The position numbers and the translations under genes are program-made. 64,000 nucleotides of DNA, from contig CM066044.1 of NCBI GenBank assembly GCA_033557465.1, positions 192,750,184-192,814,183 of the forward strand. The letters run 5' to 3'. The notes beneath the pieces are model-generated. The model did not search any database. It was not told the DNA's origin and saw nothing but the letters and a program-made list of their open reading frames with translations. Origin of the DNA: Ichthyophis bannanicus. Taxonomy: Eukaryota > Chordata > Amphibia > Gymnophiona > Ichthyophiidae. This document shows positions 10,557-20,135 of this stretch, piece after piece (within the stretch, counting starts at the first letter, position 1; each line of letters begins with the position of its first letter).

Positions 10557-12245
10557 TCAAGCCCCAAAGCCTGCGGCAGCCACCATGGCCAATGACTTGA
10601 AGCTATCGTAAGCTGCTTGTGACAAAAACGTCCAGTATTCCTTTACTGTCGAGGTTAGGGTCTTGAACCTCTGTAGAGGTTCCCCCTCAAGGCCTGCCAA
10701 GAATCCACCAAGCTCCTTTGACAGTTCCTTCAGGTACATGCTGATGTAGAGCTGGTAGGACTGGATTCGGCATGTTAGCATCAAGCCCTGAAAGGCCTTC
10801 GGGCCGAGGGTTTATGCCTCTCCGCTGAGTGGCACTGAAGAATGTTTTTTTTGGCTCTTAAACCAGTGCATCGCTGACTCCACGACCATGGAGTTGTGGG
10901 GAAGCTGGGTCTTTTGGAACCCAGTGCTTTGGCGTACCCAGTACATGGCGTCGAGGCGCCTTCTAATGGTACAGACACTGGTGTTTCCCACATTCGGCGG
11001 TGGCGGTCAAGGATTGAGGGCATCAGGACCGTAAGGGTTTCCCTTTGGGGGTGTCTCGTATTGGAGTATCTCAATTCCTCAGTGCAAGGGTCCTCCTCGG
11101 CCTCGGTCTCGATTGTGAGGGACTTGGCCATATCCCGCACAAAATCAAGGAACAGAACGTCCTCGGGTGGAGAGCGGCATCGGGTCACCGGGGGGAGATG
11201 GATCAAAGGACACATCACAGTGCTGCTTCATGTCCAGGGACTCTTCGTCATCAGTCTCCCATTCGGACTCAAAGTCAGAGTATGAGTCAGATGCCGCATG
11301 ATCATCTCCGACGAGGGCCACTCAGCAGTCTGTGACCTCCGGAGGGTCGTCTGTTTGAGCTGCAGGTGCTCGCCAGGGAGGACCAGTGCCCTGAGGAACG
11401 GGAATGGGACTTCGTCTGGGGCCAGGGGCTCTCTTGAGGCTTGGCTTGATGTCCAGGGAAGCCCTCGATGTCAAGGGTCCCGTCGTTGGGACGGATGAAC
11501 TGAATGAGTCTGACATGACTGCCCACTGCATGGCCACTAGGTCAGACATACTGCTCTCTAGAGTTGTCATTCTGGTCTCCATGCCAGTTGGCTCTGCAGC
11601 CTTTGATGCAGGCACCGAGAGTTTCAGATTCCGTGTTGGTACTGTCGAGGGGGAGTCCTCAGTGAGGGTGGCCTCAGAGGTCTGAGGCCAGTCAGCAGGT
11701 GCCGACGACTCCTTATGGGGCAGCTTGGTGGGATGATGCTCCTACCTCATCTCCTCAGATTCACGCCTGGGAATGTGGGTCCTGGGGTGGAATTTCCCCT
11801 TCTCCCCAGATCCTTCCTCTGAGGATTTATTCTTCTTGGGCTCCACCTCCGGGGATTTCCACTCAGAGGAACCGTGGCTGCGGGCCTCCGAGGAGGTTCT
11901 GGCCTTGTGGGGCATAGAGATATTGGAAGGGGTCCTGGAGCGTGGTGTCATCGGAGACTTCGGTGCGGAATCAAACTTCTGGAAAAAAAAAACATCTGCT
12001 ACTGATGGCGGCTCTTCAAGGTCTTTGAGGTCATTGCTCTGCAGAGCTTGCAGTTGGAGTGGCTGTGCTCCAGGCCAAGACAGACATCGGAGGCAGCAGT
12101 TGTGTGGGTCGGTGAGGGACATAATTTTGCCACACTGGTCACCCTTTTTGAAGCCAATGGAGGCCATCAGAAAAAGGGGGTCCCTGCCTCCTGGCAGGGG
12201 TCCAAAGCCTTCGACTGGAAAAAGGCACAAATGCCAGTAGTGGAG
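10557..12245 (-). pseudogene. Broken DIRS gag gene, copy D
   Basis: The N-terminus (about 12090-12245) reads FKKGDQCGKIMSLTDPHNCCLRCLSWP, matching copy A gag FKKCTKCTAVISVTDTHEWCLKCLGP with one zinc-ligand Cys replaced. Middle pieces include PPEDVLFLDFVRDMAKSLTIE (copy A: PPEDLSFQDFILEMAKGLSIT) and SYQLYISMYLKELSKELGGF. Multiple frame changes make it non-coding. Poly-C (12269-12279) and poly-A runs lie just upstream of the gene. Confidence 0.75.
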
Positions 12246-12603
12246 CACCTTGATGAAAAAATTACCCCCCCCCCCCCAAAAAAAAAACAACTAATGAATG
12301 AACCTGAGGAGCGATGCAGAGGCGAACTGGCTCAGAGGGGAGAAGGAACCGGTATGCAACTGGAGAAATACAGCAATAAAAAAACCTGAATTTTTCTGGG
12401 TAAAACTGGACAACATCCTATGGGCTCCGTGGAAAAGAGGAGACTGAGGCAAAATGGCACCCTTGGGCAGGAAGTGGACCATGCATATATAGTGCATCTC
12501 CCAAAGGCTTTCTTTGAAAGCTGGGGAGATGCTTCCGCATGGGCTCTGTCAGCTCCGACGTCACCCATATGTGAGGACTGACTTCCTGCTTGTTCCTGGA
12601 GAA

Positions 12604-14859
12604 CCACTGCATAACCACTTTAACCCTGAAGAAAGGCACATTGGTTCCACTCACTAAGACAAGGCATGCCCTGGAAAACTGCAAAGACCATGAAAATAAA
12701 ATTGGGCAGAAAAAAAACAGACTTGAAAGCCACAGAAAGAAATTCAAGTCATCAGCAGTGAAAAGCTATCAAGGCACCAACCCCCCAACAAAACATTATA
12801 TTTTCATTACCAAAAACAAAGAAAAAAAAAGGAGTGCTGTGTTCCTGTGGGTGGTACAGTGCATGCCCTAAAAGTTCTAAAAATTTTTTGGAAAGCTCTG
12901 AAACATATCCAATGCCCGTGCAGTCATGAGATGTCACCTACATGTGAAATTACAATGAACAGCTTGTCTGAGAAAAGCTTCATGTCTGGTATTTAAGGGC
13001 TGCTTTAGTAGCGTTTCTCAGTCTGTGATAATGAAAGTAGGACCCTGGGCACATTCTATTGTTTATTTTATGCATTTATCCATACAAATTTGCTTTTCTG
13101 CTTTACATTCTGCAATATGGTTACAATAAAAATTTTCAGAATCATGCAGTTAATTTCCCCTCATCTCTCATATCCTCATCTTAGCTCTATTCACAATAAA
13201 AAAACACTAAAATGGGGAATCAAATTCTTTGGGAACCTGTTCCACTTTGTGAGTTATGAATATGGGATTGTAATACAGAACAAGCCCAGTTTTAAAAATT
13301 GCCATTTCACTGATAAGCCTCCTCCAACCCATGGCCACATCAATGAGTCTCCTCTCTTAATCACCCTTTCCCTATGGTCATTTCCTATCTTTCTTGCCAT
13401 AAAAGTATCTCCAGACTTCCAAGGCAACTCATTTTCTAGGAAAGGAATTTCCTATCTCAAACCCCAGGAGGGGAGAATTGAAAAGCTAAATATGTACATC
13501 CTGGAGAAGAGGCAAGAAATGAGACATTCAAACACCCAGGTGGTTTAAATTGGGCACAAGAGGAAAGTATTTTCAGTGGACAGGTAGTTCTACAATCATA
13601 TTCTATTATTTGCATGGTGCCTTACCAAGGACATTTTATAAAGTATGCTTTGCAAAAGTCCAACATCAGCCTGAATGACGGTACAAGCAAGAACATAAGG
13701 CAACCTTTATTTACAAAAAGGTGGTTCATGCAAAGAAGAGCTTCCCAATAGATGCAGCGAAGACAAAAAATAGCAGAATTCAAGCAATCATCGGAAAACA
13801 TAGATCTTTTAGTGTTGAAGTGATGATACAGCTGGAAATCAAATGGGGTCTGCAGTTTTGCAGTAGGAAGACTAGAACTGCCTTTTTGTCATTATCTGCC
13901 ACCATATTCTATGTTTTGTCTTACATGCCCCTGGAGCAGATCTCTCTTACCAATTAACTTTTCCCAAAATCAGGCAGCTCATGTCCTTTCCTTTCAAAGG
14001 AAGCCTCTCATCTATTTCCACCCTCCAAAGCAGGTATCTTCCAATACCTTTCCTCAAGCAAGCAACTGCCCCATCTCCCTTCATTCTCATAGGATGGCGT
14101 CCTTGTCAACATCTCTGTTCTATGCAATTCCATACTGATTGCTAGGTGTACTCCCATCCCTCCTGTTCATTTCAAGTTTAAAGGGAGAAGACTGACATTT
14201 ACCTTTTATTCTGTGCTCAGTTTTGGTGAAATAGCTGCAGTTAGCCAATAGGACTTTCTAGTTCTAAGTACATTTACAAAGTAATGCAGGAAATAAAAAC
14301 ATTCCTTTTTCCGTTAATCAGATAATGCCCAAATTAGAAATCCTAAAAAATCTTTTACTCGATATCATCCCTTCATTGACCACTATGTGGCAATGTTCTT
14401 CCAGACAAAATCCCCCAGCTTGGTATAAAAGCCCTTCAAGAAGTCAGGACTAGACAAGCATTTGAAGTACATTAAAGCATTCTCGCCACATATAAGGCAG
14501 CTAACGCTTTCTGCCAGACAGAATGAAACAAAAAAAAAGTGGCAACAGAATCATATGGTTTATAATATGCCATGACAGCTTGGTCTTCCATTACTATTCA
14601 GCTGAGCTAACAAAAACATGAAGTTTCCAGGTACTTTTTCTGCATCTTTCATTCAGCATTAAAATTATTGAAGATATGCATTCAAGTGAAAAAGCCCTCT
14701 CCCTTTCACAGCTGGCCTTCTCCCCAACTCGGCTACACTAATAAGAGCTAATTTGCAACAGTATCATGAAGTACCCTAAGTTAAGATGCTGAAAGGTCTT
14801 CACTATTGGTCAAGGGGTGGGAGGGGAACAGAGATGATCATCATTAAGGGTATGCTCAC
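12604..14859. other. RAB40C intron, no gene seen
   Basis: AT-rich intronic sequence between the DIRS copy D end and the RAB40C exon. A short CR1-like 3' tail (CATTATCTGCCACCATATTCTATG) occurs at about 13888-13915. No conserved exon was recognised; in particular I do not see the expected RAB40C SOCS-box exon here. Confidence 0.5.
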
Positions 14860-15082
14860 CTTTGTTGGGTCTCCAGATCTTCTCCATGCCATGCCTCATC
14901 AGCACAATGCGTGACAGTTCTGTGAAGGATTCAATCACATTAAAGTTGCACAGAGGGCTGACCTCAAAGAACGTCATGCCATTTTTCTCAGCGTAGGCAC
15001 GTGCTTGCTCTGTTGGCACTTGCCGCTTGAAGGCCAGGTGTAGCCGGTTCCCAACTAAGATCCGTGGTACCCCTGGGGCATG
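14860..15082 (-). CDS. RAB40C: RAB40C internal exon (C-terminal part of the Rab GTPase domain)
   Basis: This 223-bp exon on the minus strand encodes 74 codons plus one base. It begins [16 protein letters not shown] and runs through [32 protein letters not shown] and [14 protein letters not shown]. It includes the Rab G4-like NRLHL and G5-like EVSPL blocks. The splice acceptor is TTTCAG before CAT and the donor is GTGAGC after AAAG. RAB40 proteins are Rab-like GTPases with a SOCS box that recruit Cullin5/ElonginB/C ubiquitin ligase. [20 protein letters not shown] and EKIWRPN favour RAB40C over RAB40B, from remembered family sequence. The upstream exon is 42259-42336. The next exon (VFSLQDLCC and the SOCS box) is not seen in this window. 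The reading frame is fully intact. Confidence 0.92.
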
Positions 15083-16560
15083 CTGAAAGAACAAGCAGAC
15101 AATTGCAGTCTTTATTCTTCCTCCCAAATTGACAAAATAAACTATTCCACAGTCAGTCATCGTGAAAGCCTTTTTTTCTTTTCAGTAAACACTAAGGTTC
15201 CCTGGAAATTTACAGGAGTTTACTAATAGTTAAGGAAGAAAATAAATTTCACATACATGCTTGTACTATATAGCACTGCATGAGGGCTTTCCCAATAAGA
15301 AACCGGGCTGAACAGAAAGTTAGTCTAAACTCTGACTACTACTTCCACCACTCATTTGAAGCACCGATTCTTTTTACCTCCAGCCACCAGTATGTCCTTG
15401 TGGATAGTTTCCTCTTCTGATCCAATTCATAATTCAATCGCATTTAATAGCAGATCTCTCTATTGCTGCACTCTCACTCTAGGGATGTAAATATAATTTA
15501 AACATCTAACCATCTGTATGTTAAATACCAAAAAAAGTGCCTGCAGCTGTAGGGAAGTTCCCCTCATGTGCCTACACACCCATCACCCACAAATGTACCC
15601 TATATGCTCCTTGGGTTGGCCTATAATCACTGGAGAACCAGAAAGCACAATGTGAAAGGGAACCAACAAGTCATTTGCAAACTGACTTGAACCTGTCCTT
15701 AGTTCCCCACAATTGCAGCAGAATATTTTAAATGGCTAAACAGTCAGGTTTTGCTACCATTTAATCATTTAATGTTGTACATCCCTACCTCTGTTTGAAA
15801 TGACATAGTACCAGTGTCTCTCATCCAAGCTGTCATTTTCAAATCCTGTCTCTGGCTTTTCTTGCTTGCCTATGAATATTAATTCTTGCCCTAAATTCAA
15901 ATGATGGCTCTATGAATATTTCACATGCATATGCTATATGAATAAAGCACTTTGGGATCCCTTTACACAAAAGACCCTAGGTAAAAAAAAAAGGTAATGT
16001 ATTCCATTGTATTGAAAAAAATTACCCGAGTCCATCACTTCTGACAGAACTTTCTCTCACTAACTATGACTGGTTGAGTCCTGGACCTGTCTGTAGAGCA
16101 GGACTAATCATTCCATGTTCCTTGAATCTAAAGGTCTGGCAGTCTTAATACTTGAACATACTGCCAAGATAGATTTTTCCTTCACAGTTGCTTTCAGCTG
16201 ATATTCCATACAAAACATGCCAGCGCATAAATACACTTAAGTTTATGTATTTTGGGAAAAGGCCAAGAATTGTTAGGCAGGTACTTATGAATGACAAATA
16301 TAAGGGAGGGTTAAATTTCCTAGAGATTATATGTCACATTGATAATACTGTGCTTCAGACTACAACCTACAGCTTTTCCATCTGTTATCATCTATAAAGG
16401 ATAACCTGGACTTCCTCAGGATTATACCCAAGTACACATTCTAGATTATTGGGTAGAAATAGACCTGACTGGAGCACAGCATTTTTTTCCATAAAGAGGA
16501 CTTCATAGAAATTAATGACTTGCAGCAGCTTCAAAAGTTGGGCCAGTACCTTCATATAAA
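15083..16560. other. RAB40C intron, no gene seen
   Basis: Intronic sequence between the RAB40C exon and DIRS copy A. There are no recognised repeats and no plausible exon. Confidence 0.5.
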
Positions 16561-16601
16561 GCACAGTTACTTACCTGTAACAGGTGATCTCTGGGAACAG
16601 C

Positions 16602-16769
16602 AGGAATTAGTCCTCACATATGGAATAAGTCCTCACATATGGGTACGTCGGAACCGACGGAGCCTGCGTGGGAAAGCTCCCCAGCTTCCTAGAATGGAAG
16701 CTTTTGGGGCCTCCCACTGCACATGCGCGCTGCCTTCCCGCCTTCCTGAACAGCTCTCCTCAGTTTCGA
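16602..16769 (+). repeat. Left inverted terminal repeat, DIRS copy A
   Basis: From CAGGAATTAGTCCTCACATATGG to CTCTCCTCAGTTTC it is the reverse complement of 22033-22193 with very few differences (for example GCGTGGG versus GCGCGGG). It contains two copies of a block TAGTCCTCACATATGG spaced about 19 bp apart, also present in the right repeat. The outermost 41 bp of the left end (16561-16601) are not shared with the right end and are represented separately in the internal complementary region. Confidence 0.9.
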
Positions 16770-16847
16770 GTTTATAGCTGAGACAATAGAGAGAGGACAG
16801 GAAGACAGATAGATAGAAGATACAACTCCTAGGGGAGGTGGGTGGGT

Positions 16848-16944
16848 TGTGAGGACTAATTCCTGCTGTTCCCAGAGATCACCTGTTACAGGTAAGTAAC
16901 TGTGCTATCTCCAGGAACAAGCAGGAATAAGTCCTCACATATGG
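16848..16944. repeat. Internal complementary region, DIRS copy A
   Basis: 16848-16905 is the reverse complement of the element's left end and 16906-16944 is the reverse complement of its right end, joined head to tail at 16905/16906. In DIRS elements this region is thought to template the missing ends during formation of a circular intermediate. Its presence with both outer ends matching is the strongest evidence that the copy is full length. Confidence 0.9.
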
Positions 16945-17043
16945 GGACTCCCTAGCTGAGATGCCTGGGAGATCCCCCTCCAAGGGTTCGCCATCTTCGT
17001 ATGGATCTCAGGCATCCATCCTGGGAAGGTGGGCAGGAGTTGT

Positions 17044-19917
17044 CTAAGAATGGAACAGGTGTTTGAGGACAGCCTGGCCAAACAAGGCATCCCGGCGGGA
17101 GTCCTTGTCCAAACAGTAATGGGCTGTAAAGGTATGAACCGAGGCCCAGGTAGCGGCTCGACAGATCTGATCAATAGAAACAGAGTGCAGATGAGCCATA
17201 GAAGTTGCCATGGCTCTCACATTGTGAGCTGTGACATGGCCTTCCAGAGAAATGTTTTTACTCTGGTAAGCAAAGGAAATACACTGAGCAATCCAATTGG
17301 AAAGTGTACGCTTGGAGACTGGAAGTCCCAAATGTGAAGGATCAAAAGCCACGAAAAGTTGAGAAGACTTTCGATGTGGCTGAGTCCTATTAAGGTAAAA
17401 GGCTAGAGCTCTTTTACAATCCAGAGTATGAAGGTTCCTCTCTGCAGTGGATGCATGAGGAGCCGGAAAAAAGACAGGTAGATATACCTCTTGATTAAGA
17501 TGAAAAGGCGAGACCACTTTGGGCATAAAGTGGGGATTCGTCCTAAGGACCACCTTGTCATGATGAAATCTTGTATAAGGTGGATTAGCCACTAGAGCCT
17601 GCAGTTCGCTGATGCGGCGAGCGGAAGTGACTGCAATTAGGAATAGTACCTTCCAGGAAAGAAATTTCAAGGAGGTAGAAAATAACGGCTCAAAAGGTGG
17701 CTTCATAAGCTGACCAAGCACTAGATTCAAATCCCATGCGACCGGGGGGGGTCTGATGGGAGGTTTAGTGAGAGTCAGGCCTCTCATGAATCTTGCAACA
17801 AGAGGATGAGAGGAGATAGGTTGTCCATTTATAGGTTTCAGGGATGCTGAAATAGCACTTAAATGGACTCTTACAGAATTCGTCTTAAGGCCTGCATTGG
17901 AAAGATGCAGGAGATAGTCTAAGAGGGAATTCAAAGGAAGTGCCAGAGGGTCAAGGCCCTGCTGAGCACACCAAATGGAAAAACGTTTCCATTTGAAAGC
18001 ATAAGACCGCCTCGTGGAAGGTTTCCTAGAGGCATGAAGGATATCTTTCACAGGTTGAGAAAGATTAAAGTCTTGAAGACTTAAGCCTTCAGTAACCAAG
18101 CTCGGAGATGTAGGGATTTGGGGTTTGGGTGCCACAAAGTCCCCTCCTCCTGAGACAGAAGGTCTGGTGCAGCTCCTAAGTCCAGGGAGGATCCCTGGGA
18201 GAGCTGTAGAAGCAGAGGGAACCACACTTGGCGTGGCCAGCGTGGAGCTATGAGGATCATAGAGCCGTGATCTCTCTGGAGTTTGAATAGAGTCTTGGGA
18301 ATCAGCGGAATGGGTGGAAAGGCATATAGGAACGCCTGACCCCAATGGAGGAGAAAGGCGTCCGTGGCCTGAGCTTCCTGACACGGAGTCCTGGAACAGA
18401 ACCGGGGAAGTTTGGCATTCCACGGACTTGCAAAGAGGTCTATGTCCGGGGTCCCCCATTCCTGAAAGATTCTGCTTATCTGGTCCACGTGTAGGGACCA
18501 CTCGTGTGGCAGCAGAACTCGACTGAGCCTGTCTGCTCGAGAGTTTTGAACTCCTGGAAGATACACTGCTAGCAGATGAATTTGGTGCTCTCTGGCGAAG
18601 GCCCATAATCTGAGAGCTTCGTTGCAAAGCGACAGAGAGCCCGTCTCTCCTTGTTTGTTTATGTAAAACATGGCCACCTGATTGTCTGTCTGAACCAGGA
18701 CAGTCAGGTTGGCAAGGAGGGTATAGAAGACCTTGAGGGCAAGGTAAATTGCTCGCAGTTCCAGGAGGTTGATATGAAGGGTGGCCTCCTGTGGAGACCA
18801 AGTGCCCTGAGTGGAGAGAGTTAGCAGATGGGCTCCCCACCCCAATTGGGAGGCATCTGTTGTGAGGGTTGCTTGGGGTAGCAAGGGCTGAAAGGGAGCC
18901 CCCAACAACAGATTCTTGGTGGATATCCACCAATGGAGGGACCAAGACAGACGGTTTGAGGTTTGTATTTGGTCTGAGAGTGCTCCCGACGCCTGAGTCC
19001 ACTGGGTGGCCAGGGTCCATTGAGCTGCTCTCATATGAAGACGAGCATAGGGCACCACATGTACTGTGGAGGCCATATGGCCCAGGAGGCGTAGCATTTC
19101 CCTGGCTGTCAAGTGAGTACTGGACTGGGCTTGGGAGGCCAAGCTCAGCAGACGCTGACCCCGAACCAGTGGAAGGTAGGCTCTTGCAGTGGTGGTGTCC
19201 AACTGGGCCCCTATGAATTCTAGAGACTGAGTAGGGCTGAGTTGAGACTTGGGAAGGTTTACCACCAGTCCCAGATACTGCAGAAGGCTCCTTGTGCGGT
19301 CTAGGGAAATCTGGGCCTGCGACTGAGTTGGAGCTCGAATGAGCCAGTCGTCCAGATATGGGAATACGAAAATCCCCATGCTTCTGAGAAATGCGGCTAC
19401 GACTGCCATGCATTTGGTAAAGACTCTTGGGGCAGAGGCGAGACCGAAGGGAAGTACTCTGTATTGGTAATGACTTCCCCTGAACAGAAAGCGAAGATAT
19501 TTTCTGTGGGATGGATGGATGAGTAGATGTGTATACGCATCCTGCAGGTCTAGAGAACAAAGCCAGTCCTGACTCTGAAGGTATGGAAGGAGAATGCCCA
19601 AAGAGAGCATTTTGAATTTCTCCTTGTACAGAAATTTGTTCAATTCTCTCAGATCTAGGATTGGTCTGAATCCCCCTGTCTTCTTTGGAATGAGAAAATA
19701 GGGGGAGTAGAAACCTGACCCTTGTTGATGAAGAGGAACCTCTTCTATGGCCCCTTGGGCAAGCAGAGAAGAGATCTCCCGATCCAACAGGGCTAGAAGA
19801 GGAGATGGAGAATTGAAGGGTCTCACCATGTGATGAGGAGGAAGGTTGGAGAAATGAAGTTTGTAACCCTCTCGGATGATAGAGAGGGTCCATTGCTCTG
19901 TTGTGATTTGTTCCCAT
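17044..19917 (-). CDS. DIRS tyrosine recombinase frame (957 aa), overlaps RT
   Basis: The C-terminal third is a phage-integrase-like tyrosine recombinase: core-binding part RRSYAFKWKRFSIWCAQQG and LLDYLLHLSNAGLKTNS, then the catalytic Arg in SARRISELQAL (about residue 768), H898 and R901 in TAHNVRAM, and the Tyr nucleophile in HTFTAHY (residue 934). It would cut and join the circular DNA intermediate at insertion. The first ~600 residues are Ser/Pro/Gly-rich, have no recognised domain and are encoded in the DNA that also encodes RT/RNase H. The start is uncertain: the frame is open upstream of this ATG right up to the gag stop at 20005-20007, so gag and this frame are in phase, separated by one UGA and 29 codons. 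Expression may be by readthrough, reinitiation or a separate transcript. Confidence 0.88.
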   Translation of the reverse strand: MGTNHNRAMDPLYHPRGLQTSFLQPSSSSHGETLQFSISSSSPVGSGDLFSACPRGHRRGSSSSTRVRFLLPLFSHSKEDRGIQTNPRSERIEQISVQGEIQNALFGHSPSIPSESGLALFSRPAGCVYTSTHPSIPQKISSLSVQGKSLPIQSTSLRSRLCPKSLYQMHGSRSRISQKHGDFRIPISGRLAHSSSNSVAGPDFPRPHKEPSAVSGTGGKPSQVSTQPYSVSRIHRGPVGHHHCKSLPSTGSGSASAELGLPSPVQYSLDSQGNATPPGPYGLHSTCGALCSSSYESSSMDPGHPVDSGVGSTLRPNTNLKPSVLVPPLVDIHQESVVGGSLSALATPSNPHNRCLPIGVGSPSANSLHSGHLVSTGGHPSYQPPGTASNLPCPQGLLYPPCQPDCPGSDRQSGGHVLHKQTRRDGLSVALQRSSQIMGLRQRAPNSSASSVSSRSSKLSSRQAQSSSAATRVVPTRGPDKQNLSGMGDPGHRPLCKSVECQTSPVLFQDSVSGSSGHGRLSPPLGSGVPICLSTHSADSQDSIQTPERSRLYDPHSSTLATPSVVPSASTALPGILPGLRSCTRPSVSGGGDFVAPKPQIPTSPSLVTEGLSLQDFNLSQPVKDILHASRKPSTRRSYAFKWKRFSIWCAQQGLDPLALPLNSLLDYLLHLSNAGLKTNSVRVHLSAISASLKPINGQPISSHPLVARFMRGLTLTKPPIRPPPVAWDLNLVLGQLMKPPFEPLFSTSLKFLSWKVLFLIAVTSARRISELQALVANPPYTRFHHDKVVLRTNPHFMPKVVSPFHLNQEVYLPVFFPAPHASTAERNLHTLDCKRALAFYLNRTQPHRKSSQLFVAFDPSHLGLPVSKRTLSNWIAQCISFAYQSKNISLEGHVTAHNVRAMATSMAHLHSVSIDQICRAATWASVHTFTAHYCLDKDSRRDALFGQAVLKHLFHS

Positions 19918-20135
19918 CTGGGAGCAAAGTGAGCTAACCTTCCAGGTATGGTGAGAGGTTCTGGTTGGTCCAGAACCAGGAATGGCAAGTTCTCTAGGGG
20001 CAAGTCAAAACCCCTGAGGGGGTGGAGCCTGTTGAGCTGCAGTAGCTGCTGCAGGCTTTGCTCTTGTTTGTTTCGTTTGCTGACGTTTAGCCGCAAAACG
20101 AGGTTGAGAAGATTGCTGGCCAGTATTGGAAGCAT
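18081..20135 (-). CDS. DIRS reverse transcriptase/RNase H (684 aa), copy A
   Basis: RT motifs occur in order: GFYSPYFLIPKKTGGFRPIL, SLDLQDAYTH (motif A), LPFGLASAPRVFTK (motif B), VFPYLDDWLIRA (motif C, YLDD) and LEFIGAQLD. RNase H follows with acidic residues in TTDASQLGWG, LLELRAIYLAL and VQTDNQVA. After it comes DIDLFASPWNAK and YAFPPI, the region that in DIRS elements corresponds to the DAM-like methylase-related domain. The protein copies the element RNA. It overlaps the end of gag by 131 nt and reads in the +1 phase relative to gag. No internal stop is present. The ATG at 20135 is the first in frame here, but an upstream frameshift origin cannot be excluded. Confidence 0.92.
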   Translation of the reverse strand: MLPILASNLLNLVLRLNVSKRNKQEQSLQQLLQLNRLHPLRGFDLPLENLPFLVLDQPEPLTIPGRLAHFAPRWEQITTEQWTLSIIREGYKLHFSNLPPHHMVRPFNSPSPLLALLDREISSLLAQGAIEEVPLHQQGSGFYSPYFLIPKKTGGFRPILDLRELNKFLYKEKFKMLSLGILLPYLQSQDWLCSLDLQDAYTHLLIHPSHRKYLRFLFRGSHYQYRVLPFGLASAPRVFTKCMAVVAAFLRSMGIFVFPYLDDWLIRAPTQSQAQISLDRTRSLLQYLGLVVNLPKSQLSPTQSLEFIGAQLDTTTARAYLPLVRGQRLLSLASQAQSSTHLTAREMLRLLGHMASTVHVVPYARLHMRAAQWTLATQWTQASGALSDQIQTSNRLSWSLHWWISTKNLLLGAPFQPLLPQATLTTDASQLGWGAHLLTLSTQGTWSPQEATLHINLLELRAIYLALKVFYTLLANLTVLVQTDNQVAMFYINKQGETGSLSLCNEALRLWAFAREHQIHLLAVYLPGVQNSRADRLSRVLLPHEWSLHVDQISRIFQEWGTPDIDLFASPWNAKLPRFCSRTPCQEAQATDAFLLHWGQAFLYAFPPIPLIPKTLFKLQRDHGSMILIAPRWPRQVWFPLLLQLSQGSSLDLGAAPDLLSQEEGTLWHPNPKSLHLRAWLLKA

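Larger units (their letters stand above)
7985..12603 (-). mobile_element. DIRS-type retrotransposon, degenerate copy D
   Basis: The minus-strand order is right ITR (about 12430-12603), broken gag (10557-12245), then RT/RNase H (7985-9860). The recombinase end, left ITR and internal complementary region are missing, so the element is truncated on its recombinase side. The ITR (ACCCATATGTGAGGACTGAC...CTTGTTCCTGGAGAA) matches the start of copy E at 44165, so D and E belong to one family related to copy A. A SINE sits between gag and RT (9995-10265). Confidence 0.8.
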
